Assembly (NCBI GenBank): GCA_003447545.1
Contig: DLYX01000061.1
Location: forward strand, 1-7,542
DNA: 7,542 bases
From: Deltaproteobacteria bacterium
GTDB taxonomy: Bacteria; Desulfobacterota; Binatia; UBA12015
Direction of reading: 5' to 3'
In this document: positions 1-6,779 of the stretch, piece by piece
Layout: each line of letters opens with the position of its first letter
Position numbering within the stretch: the stretch's first letter is position 1
The notes under the pieces: generated by a model
The model's input: the letters and a program-made list of their open reading frames with translations, nothing else
Database searches by the model: none
What the model was told of the DNA's origin: nothing
Made by a program: the position numbers and the translations under genes

Positions 1-401
1 TTCCGGTGATCGATGGGTTTTTCTCTCTCACCTATGTGCGGAACAGTGGGGCCGCCTTCAGCATGTTTGCCGATTTTCCGGCATCCTTCCGGAAGCCCTT
101 TTTCATGGTCGTCACGATTGTTGCGGTGGTCGGGATAGGCTGGTTCACCCGAACGACGCCACGCGAGGACAAGCTTACGCTGGTCGCCTGCGGTTGTATT
201 TTAGGAGGCGCTCTGGGGAATGCGATCGATCGTCTCGCCTATGGCTCGGTGATCGATTTTCTGGACGTGTTTGTCGGTGATTGGCATTGGCCGGCGTTCA
301 ATGTCGCCGATGCGTTTATCACAACCGGAGTCATTCTTTTGCTGTTGGCAGGGTTCTTCGTGCGTGGACCGGAGGATCCTGCAGAGGGTTCGTCCCATTA
401 G
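1..401 (+). CDS. lspA: Lipoprotein signal peptidase (signal peptidase II), 3' part
   Basis: This is the C-terminal part of the inner-membrane aspartyl protease that cleaves the signal peptide from diacylglyceryl-modified prolipoproteins. The reading frame is open from the window edge (first full codon at 3-5) to the TAG at 399-401. The roughly 130 residues seen are most of a family member of about 160, so the first membrane helix and true start lie upstream. Counting from the GTG at 6, which is internal and not the start, three conserved blocks are visible: RNSGAAFS at 12-19, GNAIDR at 71-76 and FNVADAFI at 98-105. The catalytic aspartate pair is predicted to be D75 and D102. Hydrophobic helices lie near 31-47, 57-74 and 104-119. 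The family is often next to ileS, which may lie upstream but is not visible. The gene converges on the minus-strand gene at 411 with 9 bp between stops and no recognisable terminator hairpin between them. Confidence 0.95.
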   Translation, partial: PVIDGFFSLTYVRNSGAAFSMFADFPASFRKPFFMVVTIVAVVGIGWFTRTTPREDKLTLVACGCILGGALGNAIDRLAYGSVIDFLDVFVGDWHWPAFNVADAFITTGVILLLLAGFFVRGPEDPAEGSSH

Positions 402-410
402 GCGATTCGG

Positions 411-884
411 TCAGGAAAGTTTCACCTGATAGGCCAATGTCTTGCCGTTCTCGATTCTTTCGCGACGGGGACGAAACAGGCCCAGCCAGGAAATCCAGTA
501 CTTTGCACTCCAGGCTTCGCCGAGCGTATCGACCAGGTCGAGGTCTTTGATGCGGGTGGCTTCCCCGATGATTTCCGGACCGTCGGCTTGGCCGACACGT
601 ATCCGGACCGGGCCGCTTTCCTTCAGGCGCTTGCCTTTGAAGCTGTCGGGCGAACAGGTGAAATAGATCGTGTTCTCATTATACCAGAACCAGATGGGAG
701 CCTGACTGCTCCAGGAGCCATCTTTCCGGCGGGTTGATAGATAGATGAGATCATCTTCCTGCAGGCCTTCGGTTTGTGCTGCTGTGCCGCTTCGAGCGTC
801 TGCGTCGCCAATTCCGAACCATGGAGCCAGAGTGGCCATGAGGCCGACAGAGGAGGCAGTGTAGAGAAAATCCCGTCTTTCCAT
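411..884 (-). CDS. Exported pyridoxamine 5'-phosphate oxidase-like (PPOX-fold) protein with Tat-type signal
   Basis: A 157-residue protein. Residues 1-30 look like a twin-arginine export signal: ERRDFL at 2-7, a hydrophobic stretch to about 24, and an A28-D29-A30 signal peptidase I site. There is no lipobox cysteine. The remainder resembles the split-barrel flavin/F420-binding PPOX family: a first strand around 46-51 (LIYLST), a turn with DG at 55-56, a second strand APIWFWY at 62-68, then IYFTC at 73-77 and a KGKRL segment at 83-87 where family members contact cofactor phosphate. A strand at 92-97 and GEATRI at 107-112 complete the typical core. Family members reduce or oxidise small substrates with FMN or F420, or bind haem; the substrate here is unknown. 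The ATG at 882-884 is chosen because it places the RR motif at the N terminus. It has no Shine-Dalgarno sequence but has a -10-like box 7 nt upstream. The gene follows the membrane-protein gene on the same strand after 97 bp. Confidence 0.75.
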   Translation of the reverse strand: MERRDFLYTASSVGLMATLAPWFGIGDADARSGTAAQTEGLQEDDLIYLSTRRKDGSWSSQAPIWFWYNENTIYFTCSPDSFKGKRLKESGPVRIRVGQADGPEIIGEATRIKDLDLVDTLGEAWSAKYWISWLGLFRPRRERIENGKTLAYQVKLS

Positions 885-891
885 AACGACA

Positions 892-900
892 AGCGTAGCA
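892..900 (-). promoter_or_regulatory. Candidate extended -10 box of a leaderless promoter for the PPOX-like gene
   Basis: Read on the minus strand this is TGCTACGCT, matching TGnTAnnnT with the three most conserved -10 bases in place. The hexamer TACGCT is followed by 7 nt and then the ATG, so transcription would begin at or beside the start codon. No good -35 hexamer is seen 16-18 bp upstream. The absence of a Shine-Dalgarno sequence in the same stretch is consistent with a leaderless mRNA. This is a motif match only. Confidence 0.35.
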
Positions 901-951
901 TTTCGAGACGGGCGGTTGCGAGATCTTTGGCAAGAGATTCTTGCACCGTTT

Positions 952-968
952 CACTCCCGAGTGGAGTG
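952..968. repeat. Short inverted repeat (6-bp stem, 5-nt loop) between two minus-strand genes
   Basis: CACTCC at 952-957 pairs with GGAGTG at 963-968 around the loop CGAGT. It lies 22 nt beyond the stop codon of the membrane-protein gene on the minus strand. The RNA read in that direction continues AAACGG, with no U-run, so this is not a canonical intrinsic terminator. It could be a weak 3'-end structure or chance. Confidence 0.25.
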
Positions 969-989
969 TCCTACTGCTCTCAGCGAAGT

Positions 990-3017
990 TCAGGGCGCTG
1001 GTGCCACCCTGATGGATTGAATCGCAAGGGTGAGTGATGGGTCGGATTGCAGGGCAAGCCGGGCGGTGTAGCGTCCGGGGGCCTCGGGAAGAGCGAGTCT
1101 GAGAGCAGTATGTCCATTTCCTCCTCGGGCGACAGCGACTGGTAAAAAGCCGACCAGTAGATGCTCGGCGACCAATCGACCCCGAAAGTCGAAGAATTCC
1201 ACCCTCAAGGGAGTTTCGGTCTCGGGGGCAGGGTGGCGAAAGTTGGACTGCCCCCGAACCTGAAGCTCGAAAACCAGCAGGTCCTCCGGGCCGGTCAGGT
1301 TGAGGGTTGTCGTCGAGGGTTGATTCGACTCGAGAACGTCAAAGTTCTCGGCAACGGGAAAATTGCCCTGCAGTCCAAGGAGAAGGTGGCCGGAACTTTC
1401 CGCTCGCGTGGTCAGTCGCCCGCCGGCACCTCTGCTGCGGGCAAGATTTCGGAGAAATTGCTCATAGGCCTCTGCGGAGAGATCGTGTTTGTGGATCAGG
1501 ATGTTGCCGAAGCCGAGAGTGGCCAACGCTTCGGCCCCCGCGGGTTGCGCGAGTTCGGCGGCGAAAGAGGCGAGGGGTTTGGCTGGATCCCGACCGTCGA
1601 TGCTGCCTGTGGTCGTTGCGCGACGATGCCATGCTGCGGTGAGGTGGCGGTGCGCGGCGCGATCGGGGATTCCGGTCGGGAGATCGAGGATCGCCCCCGG
1701 TTGCACCTGTTGCAGAAGCTGGGCTTCTTCGAGCGGGGGGCTCAGGAAGCTGACCCGGCGCGCCTGAGCCGGAGCGATAGAGATGGGATTGAGCGGGTAG
1801 AGAAGGTTGCCGAGGATCAGGCCGGTGAAAAAAATCGCTCCCCAGATCCTTTGGGTGATCGGGGAATGCACTCGCTCGAGGATGGCCAGGGAACCGAAGG
1901 CGGCGAGCAGGCACCAGCCAAAGGGGAGCAGGAGCCGCAGGCTCCAGCGCAAGGAATTTGCTTCCGGAGCGCGTCCCTCCAGCCAGCTGCCCGGCAGTTC
2001 TTGCCGCAGGCCGTCGCCAATTGAAATTTCATCGGCAAGAGCGAGGGGCAGCACGAGGAGCGCTACGAATATCAGCAGGCGGGGGTCGCCGAGTCGGCCC
2101 TTGTAGGCGCCGCGGGTCCTGTCCATGATGCCGACGGCGGCCAGGCAGGCAATGATCAGGCCGGGACCGGCCAGGCCCCCAGGCATGAACGCCCAAAGTT
2201 CATCGGCCTGGAGGGACGGGTAAACCAGGGTTCCGGGGAGTACGAGTGCGGGGCCGAAGGCTGCTCGGAGAGCGATCAGAAGTGTCAAGCAAGCGGATAG
2301 TCTCCCCAAGGTGCTTCGTTCGTGGGGCCGCTGATGCAGGACGAGGAGTGCGCTCACGACGATCGCAGAGACCGCAATCGGCAGAGGAGCGAGGGCAAGG
2401 GGAAGGGTTAGTCCGGCCAGCACGAAGAAAGCGGGCCCTGCTTTCTCCCTGACGACCCATCCGGTGGCCAGAACGGTCGCGGGCAGAAGGGGACTGAGGA
2501 GGAGGAAGGTGGAGGTCGGATCGAGCAGCACCGCCGGTGGCAGGGCGTATCCAAGCCCGGCAATACCAGCAGCGATCGGATTGCCCGTGCAGATCCGGCA
2601 GAGCAGAAACATGGAGATGAATGTGAGCCAGGGAATGAGGACGGCCGCCATATTCCAGGCCAGAACGGGCTCTCCGAGAGCGACTGCGGGCGCGGCGATC
2701 AAGGAAGCAATGGGGCCCGGGGTATCCGCCGGAGCGCGGTTGACTCGCGGATACCCGGGCCAGGCGGCCGGTTGATTGCCTGGGGACAGGATTCGTTCGG
2801 CGCCTGATGCGAGCAGGCTGAACTGCCGGATTTCGCTGCCGGGTTCTCCGTTTCCGGTGAGGATGACACTCGTGGGGGCACGCATTGACGGGCTTGCGAG
2901 CGCCAGAAACAGGGCGAGCGCCGCGAGGAGAGAGCCCCTCCCCGGTAGAAAGGATCGAAGCCCGCCCGGGTGGCCGAGGATTCCGGCGGGCGGTGAGTTT
3001 TTCTTGCGAGGACTCAT
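990..3017 (-). CDS. Polytopic membrane protein, GT-C glycosyltransferase-like, with C-terminal extracytoplasmic domain
   Basis: A 675-residue protein I cannot assign to a named family. After a basic N terminus (RKK at 4-6) there is a membrane helix near 28-46, then a loop with GNGEPGSE at 55-62. About ten further hydrophobic segments follow (near 108-141, 147-188, 195-228, 241-262, 280-298, 313-329, 362-382 and 392-408). The first-helix, acidic-loop, many-helix order, the LAWNMAAVL segment at 119-127 and the NSLRWSLRLLLPF segment at 354-366 recall bacterial GT-C-type membrane glycosyltransferases that use polyprenyl-linked sugars. Residues 415-550 form a soluble region (AILDLPTG at 442-449, LGFGNILIHK at 501-510) of the kind that follows the helices in such proteins. 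Residues about 570-673 look like an added beta-sandwich. The ATG at 3015-3017 is the first usual start after an in-frame stop 7 codons upstream; no Shine-Dalgarno sequence is seen. It is divergent from the sulfotransferase gene. The coding call is firm; glycosyltransferase activity is an inference. Confidence 0.7.
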   Translation of the reverse strand: MSPRKKNSPPAGILGHPGGLRSFLPGRGSLLAALALFLALASPSMRAPTSVILTGNGEPGSEIRQFSLLASGAERILSPGNQPAAWPGYPRVNRAPADTPGPIASLIAAPAVALGEPVLAWNMAAVLIPWLTFISMFLLCRICTGNPIAAGIAGLGYALPPAVLLDPTSTFLLLSPLLPATVLATGWVVREKAGPAFFVLAGLTLPLALAPLPIAVSAIVVSALLVLHQRPHERSTLGRLSACLTLLIALRAAFGPALVLPGTLVYPSLQADELWAFMPGGLAGPGLIIACLAAVGIMDRTRGAYKGRLGDPRLLIFVALLVLPLALADEISIGDGLRQELPGSWLEGRAPEANSLRWSLRLLLPFGWCLLAAFGSLAILERVHSPITQRIWGAIFFTGLILGNLLYPLNPISIAPAQARRVSFLSPPLEEAQLLQQVQPGAILDLPTGIPDRAAHRHLTAAWHRRATTTGSIDGRDPAKPLASFAAELAQPAGAEALATLGFGNILIHKHDLSAEAYEQFLRNLARSRGAGGRLTTRAESSGHLLLGLQGNFPVAENFDVLESNQPSTTTLNLTGPEDLLVFELQVRGQSNFRHPAPETETPLRVEFFDFRGRLVAEHLLVGFLPVAVARGGNGHTALRLALPEAPGRYTARLALQSDPSLTLAIQSIRVAPAP

Positions 3018-3077
3018 GATAATTTGTCGAGAACTTCAGAGGTAGCCCGCCGCGCTCGCTTTGGCTAAACGTAAGCA
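3018..3077. other. Divergent 60-bp intergenic region between membrane protein and sulfotransferase genes
   Basis: If both genes start here, their promoters must lie within or overlap these 60 bp. The segment TAAACG at 3066-3071 (+), six nt before the GTG start of the sulfotransferase gene, is a partial -10 match lacking the final T. No convincing -35/-10 pair is found on either strand, and there is no clear palindromic operator. Confidence 0.35.
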
Positions 3078-4088
3078 GTGCAAAATCGCTTGATTTTTCT
3101 GGTGGGTGCCCCTCGATCAGGGACGACTCTCCTGGCCCGCATCCTCAGCGCGCATTCCGAGGTCGCCAGCCGAGCAGAACCCCATCTGATCACGCCTCTG
3201 GCACATCTGGGTTATTTTGGGAGTGTCCAAAAGGCCCCCTACGATCCCTTCAACGTCCAGCAGGCGATTCAGGAATTGGTATCGGACCTCCCGGGCGGAG
3301 AAGAAGACTACCTCACGGCGCTCCGAGCGTATACCGATTCCCTGTACGGCGCGATCCTCGAGCAAACTCCCGACAAGAAGTATTTTCTCGACAAGACTCC
3401 AGCCAACTCTCTGGTTCTTCCGTTTTTGACCAAGCTCTATCCGCAAGCCGGGTATATTGTCCTGACCCGACATCCCCTCGCGATCCTGTCCTCGTATGTG
3501 AACTCGTTTTTTGATGGGGACTACCAAGTCGCGATGGAGCATAACCCGATCTTGCAGCGGTACGTGCCGGCGCTGGCTCGGATGTTGCGCGAAAAGCCTG
3601 TGCCCTTTATCCCGATTCGCTACGAGGATTTCGTAGCCGATCCGGAAGCCGGTTTTCGCAAGATCTGTGAGCACCTCGATATTTCGTTTGAGTCGGCGGC
3701 TATCAACTATCAGGAGCAATCCGAGGAATTTCAGGGTCTCGGTGATCCGATCGGCGTCGGCCAACACGACCGCCCCGTGACCTCCTCGATCAAGCGTTGG
3801 GCCGTCGAGATCGCCACCAATCCGCAATCGCTGGCGCAGGTCCTGTCGATCGTTGATCAACTCGAAGACGAGGATCTCGAGATTCTGGGTTATCCCCGGG
3901 CACAGATTCTGGACGACCTGAACGAGGCGGCAAGCAGTGGCACCAAGCCGGCCAAGCGGAGTCGTCCGCTGCGCTACACCCTCGAGCGGAAACTCCTGAT
4001 CGGTCTGCGGCGCAATATTCACAAAAACGTTCTGGGTCGGGTTCTCAAGAAGCTCCAATTTGCCCTCGATGTCATCCTGCGGGACTAG
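3078..4088 (+). CDS. PAPS-dependent sulfotransferase family protein
   Basis: A 336-residue protein predicted to transfer sulfate from 3'-phosphoadenylyl sulfate to an unknown acceptor. The 5'-phosphosulfate loop GAPRSGTTLL is at 10-19, immediately after the first strand. The 3'-phosphate site is at 128-139 (LTRHP with R131, and serines 138-139). E34, in a short EPH motif about 18 residues after the loop, sits where tyrosylprotein sulfotransferases carry their catalytic glutamate. DKTP at 105-108 and RYEDF at 181-185 are also typical of this broad family (Sulfotransfer_3 type). Residues 290-336 are an unusually basic tail. GTG is taken as the start because in-frame TAA codons lie 2 and 4 codons upstream and the loop needs to be near the N terminus. 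No Shine-Dalgarno sequence is visible. There is no signal peptide, so the core is probably cytoplasmic. It lies 69 bp upstream of alaS on the same strand and diverges from a glycosyltransferase-like membrane protein, which suggests a surface glycan or lipid as acceptor, though the sequence does not show this. Confidence 0.9.
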   Translation: MQNRLIFLVGAPRSGTTLLARILSAHSEVASRAEPHLITPLAHLGYFGSVQKAPYDPFNVQQAIQELVSDLPGGEEDYLTALRAYTDSLYGAILEQTPDKKYFLDKTPANSLVLPFLTKLYPQAGYIVLTRHPLAILSSYVNSFFDGDYQVAMEHNPILQRYVPALARMLREKPVPFIPIRYEDFVADPEAGFRKICEHLDISFESAAINYQEQSEEFQGLGDPIGVGQHDRPVTSSIKRWAVEIATNPQSLAQVLSIVDQLEDEDLEILGYPRAQILDDLNEAASSGTKPAKRSRPLRYTLERKLLIGLRRNIHKNVLGRVLKKLQFALDVILRD

Positions 4089-4142
4089 GCTGTTGACTGT
4101 AGGCTCGTCGAATCCGCAATCGTGCAGGACCCATGTTCCTTC

Positions 4143-4151
4143 TGTTAGTCT
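4143..4151 (+). promoter_or_regulatory. Candidate extended -10 box of a leaderless promoter for alaS
   Basis: The sequence TGTTAGTCT matches TGnTAnnnT. The hexamer TAGTCT at 4146-4151 keeps the key T, A and final T of a -10 element and ends 6 nt before the alaS ATG. The hexamers 16-18 bp upstream (around 4122-4129) do not resemble a -35 box. With no Shine-Dalgarno sequence upstream of alaS, a transcript starting at the ATG is plausible. This is motif-based only. Confidence 0.4.
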
Positions 4152-4157
4152 GGCAGT

Positions 4158-6779
4158 ATGACCGGTACCGAGGTCCGACAATCCTTCCTTGATTTCTTCG
4201 CCACGCGAGGGCACCTCATTGTGCCGAGCGACCGGATCGTCCCTGCGAGTGACCCATCTCTGATGTTCACGAATGCCGGAATGGTGCCGTTCAAGAATGT
4301 CTTCCTCGGGACTGAGGATCCCCGGGCGCCCCGGGTGGCTGATTCCCAGAAGTGTTTGCGCATTTCCGGCAAGCATAACGACCTCGATGACGTCGGGCGG
4401 GATGTTTACCACCAGACTTTCTTCGAAATGCTCGGTAATTGGTCGTTTGGGGACTATTACAAGACCGAAGCGATCGAGTGGGCGTGGGAGTTGCTGACCG
4501 ATGTCTGGGGGCTTCCCAAGGACAAACTCTACGCGACCGTTTTCGAAACGGACGACGAGGCAGCGGCGCTTTGGCCGAAGATCACCGACATCGACCCGGC
4601 CCATGTTCTTCGTTGCGGGGCCAAGGACAACTTCTGGGAGATGGGAGAGACGGGCCCCTGCGGACCCTGTTCGGAGGTTCATTTCGATCGAGGGCCCGAG
4701 GCTTGCGACCTGCCTCCGGGACACGAATGTGGCGTGAATTCCGAATGTGCCCGCTATATGGAAATCTGGAATCTTGTTTTTATCCAGAACGACCGGCAGG
4801 CCGACGGCAGCCTCGGTGACCTGCCCGCGCGTCATGTGGATACAGGGATGGGACTCGAGCGCGTCGTATCGATCTTGCAGGGGGGGAACGGGAACTACGA
4901 CAGTGATCTTCTCCGAGGCTTGATCGGCGTTGCCGAGGAAATGAGCGGTCGTCCCTACCTGGGTGCCTACGGCGTCGAGGACGTGGCGTTTCGTGTCATC
5001 GCCGACCACGCGCGTGCGGTCGCTGTCATGATCGGGGATGGCATTCTTCCTTCGAATGAAGGCCGTGGATACGTCCTGCGCCGTCTGTTGCGGCGCGCGG
5101 CGCGCCAGGCGCATGTTCTCGGTATCGAGGGAGCTTTTCTCGGACGCGTGACCGATCAGGCCGTCGAAGTTCTGGGTTCAGCTTATCCGGAGTTGATCGA
5201 GCATCGGGCCCGGATTGGCCAGACAGTGGCCTCGGAAGAGGAACGCTTCGGAGAGACGCTCGACAAGGGTTTGGGTCTTCTCACCGATGAGCGTCGCAAG
5301 ATGAAAAGTCGTGGTGAGGATCGGTTGTCCGGTGAGGTCGCCTTTCGTCTCTACGATACCTATGGGTTTCCCTTCGATTTGACCGAGGATATCCTGCGCG
5401 GGGAAGGCCTGTCTGTCGACCGCGAGGGGTTTGATCAATCGATGGACGCCCAACGCGCGCGAGGTCGCGAGGGTGCTCGTTTCTCGACGGCCACCGGCGG
5501 TGGTTTTGGCGACGAGAAATCGGCCTTTGTCGGCTACGATCAGGAGGCGGCAGAGTCGAATATTCTTGCGCTGGCTTTTGATGGAGCTCCGATGGAGCGA
5601 GCAGAGGTCGGCGCAACGGTCGAGATCGTTGCAGCGGAAACGCCCTTCTACGGAGAGTCCGGTGGCCAGGCGGGCGATGGCGGGTTTATCGAGTTGGCCG
5701 ATGGCGGGCTTGTGGAGGTGCAGGACACGCTCAAGCCACGGCAGGATTTGATCGTCCATCGTGGGAAAGTTTTGCGGGGCTCGGTTACGCCAAATGCAGC
5801 CGCAACGTTCCGGGTGGATCATGAGCGTCGCGAGGCCACGCGGCTGAACCATTCGGCTACGCATATTCTGCACGCAGCCCTGCGAGAATTTCTGGGCGAA
5901 GAGGTCCATCAGGCGGGCTCGTTGGTGACAGCCGAGCGGCTCCGTTTCGATTTCACCTATGGCAGTCGTGTCGATACCGAGAAGCTTGTCGCGATCGAAG
6001 ATTGGGTAAACGCACGGATTCGCGAAAATGTGCCTGTCAGTGCGACCGAGATGGCGTTCGACGATGCGCTCGCGGCCGGAGCTCTGGCTTTCTTCGGAGA
6101 CAAATACGGAGACCAGGTTCGTGTCCTGCAGATGGGGGATTTTTCGGTCGAACTCTGCGGAGGCACCCATGTTTCCCGAACCGGGGATATCGGCTTGTTC
6201 AAGATTGGCGCGGAATCTGCCGTGGGAGCTGGTGTCCGTCGGATCGAGGCGGCTACCGGAAGTGTGGCTCTCGCTCAGGTGCGGGCTCGGGAAGAAGAGA
6301 TCCGTGGACTGTCGAGCTTGTTGAAGACCGACGAGCGCGAATTGGCTCCGCGAATCGAGAAGTTGCTGGCCCAGCAAAAAGAACTCGAGAGGAAAATCGA
6401 GTCTACCGAAGCGAAGCTCGCTTCGGGTGCTTCGCGTGACCTGATGGAAGGCGTGCAGGAGATCGCCGGGATTCGGGTTTTGGTCCAGCGGGTCGACGGG
6501 GGCGCGAAGGTTTTGCGAGGGCTTGCTGATCAGTTGCGCGACAAGCTCGGCTCCGGCGTGGTTGTGCTCGGCGGGGTCGATGGCGCCAAGGTCGTTCTTT
6601 TGGCTGCCGTGACAGCCGATCTGACGGAGAAGATTCAGGCGGGACAGATTATTCGAGAAATTGCGCCCATCGTTGGCGGTGGAGGCGGGGGGCGTCCCGA
6701 TTTCGCCCAGGCCGGAGGCAAGGACCCCGCAAAGCTGGATGCGGCTCTGGCCCGCGTCCATGAGTTTCTTGCCGAATGA
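4158..6779 (+). CDS. alaS: Alanyl-tRNA synthetase
   Basis: A cytoplasmic enzyme that charges tRNA-Ala with alanine using ATP and clears mischarged Ser- and Gly-tRNA-Ala. It is complete at 873 residues, near the usual length of about 875. Class II aminoacylation motifs are clear: FTNAGM at 37-42 (motif 1), FFEMLGNWSFGDYYK at 88-102 (motif 2) and DTGMGLERV at 228-236 (motif 3). A Cys-rich insert carries C168, C171, C183, H189, C191 and C197. The editing domain has its four zinc ligands: H565 and H569 in HSATH, and C667 and H671 in CGGTH. A charged, coiled-coil-like linker near 710-755 leads to the C-Ala domain, which ends in a glycine run and the RPDFAQAGGKD signature. The N-terminal sequence matches the family from the chosen ATG onward. 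No Shine-Dalgarno sequence precedes it, and a possible leaderless -10 box lies 6 nt upstream. The stop codon overlaps the next gene. A run of seven G at 4880-4886 encodes Gly-Gly within an intact frame. Confidence 0.98.
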   Translation: MTGTEVRQSFLDFFATRGHLIVPSDRIVPASDPSLMFTNAGMVPFKNVFLGTEDPRAPRVADSQKCLRISGKHNDLDDVGRDVYHQTFFEMLGNWSFGDYYKTEAIEWAWELLTDVWGLPKDKLYATVFETDDEAAALWPKITDIDPAHVLRCGAKDNFWEMGETGPCGPCSEVHFDRGPEACDLPPGHECGVNSECARYMEIWNLVFIQNDRQADGSLGDLPARHVDTGMGLERVVSILQGGNGNYDSDLLRGLIGVAEEMSGRPYLGAYGVEDVAFRVIADHARAVAVMIGDGILPSNEGRGYVLRRLLRRAARQAHVLGIEGAFLGRVTDQAVEVLGSAYPELIEHRARIGQTVASEEERFGETLDKGLGLLTDERRKMKSRGEDRLSGEVAFRLYDTYGFPFDLTEDILRGEGLSVDREGFDQSMDAQRARGREGARFSTATGGGFGDEKSAFVGYDQEAAESNILALAFDGAPMERAEVGATVEIVAAETPFYGESGGQAGDGGFIELADGGLVEVQDTLKPRQDLIVHRGKVLRGSVTPNAAATFRVDHERREATRLNHSATHILHAALREFLGEEVHQAGSLVTAERLRFDFTYGSRVDTEKLVAIEDWVNARIRENVPVSATEMAFDDALAAGALAFFGDKYGDQVRVLQMGDFSVELCGGTHVSRTGDIGLFKIGAESAVGAGVRRIEAATGSVALAQVRAREEEIRGLSSLLKTDERELAPRIEKLLAQQKELERKIESTEAKLASGASRDLMEGVQEIAGIRVLVQRVDGGAKVLRGLADQLRDKLGSGVVVLGGVDGAKVVLLAAVTADLTEKIQAGQIIREIAPIVGGGGGGRPDFAQAGGKDPAKLDAALARVHEFLAE

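Noticed and set aside
402..410. A bidirectional terminator between lspA and the convergent PPOX-like gene
   Set aside because: Only 9 bp separate the stop codons, and I find no stem-loop with T-runs in or around the junction.
952..968. Hairpin as an intrinsic terminator for the membrane-protein gene
   Set aside because: The stem is only 6 bp, and the minus-strand RNA has no U-run after it. It is kept only as a short inverted repeat.
1161..2024. A 287-codon plus-strand open frame inside the membrane-protein gene
   Set aside because: It is rich in Gly, Arg and Glu with no domain character, and it lies wholly opposite a long, well-structured membrane-protein frame. This is the expected shadow in GC-rich DNA.
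4093..4120. TTGACT followed 16 bp later by CGCAAT, a possible sigma-70 promoter for alaS
   Set aside because: The -35 match is good, but the -10 lacks the critical first T and A. The start-proximal TGTTAGTCT box is a better candidate.
4133..4192. A 19-codon open frame starting upstream of alaS and overlapping its start, with AGGA 3 nt before its ATG
   Set aside because: The AGGA spacing is too short, the peptide has no alanine codons that would suit attenuation, and it would not be transcribed if alaS is leaderless. Probably chance.
4880..4886. A run of seven G in alaS as a phase-variation or frameshift site
   Set aside because: The alaS frame is continuous and conserved on both sides, the run encodes Gly-Gly in a normal position, and a switch in an essential synthetase is implausible.
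3117..5114. A 665-codon open frame on the minus strand, antisense to the sulfotransferase gene and the first part of alaS
   Set aside because: Its codons are the exact reverse complements of the sense codons. It stays open because the sense codons TTA, CTA and TCA are rare in these GC-rich genes. The protein shows no recognisable motif, and both sense genes are unmistakable.
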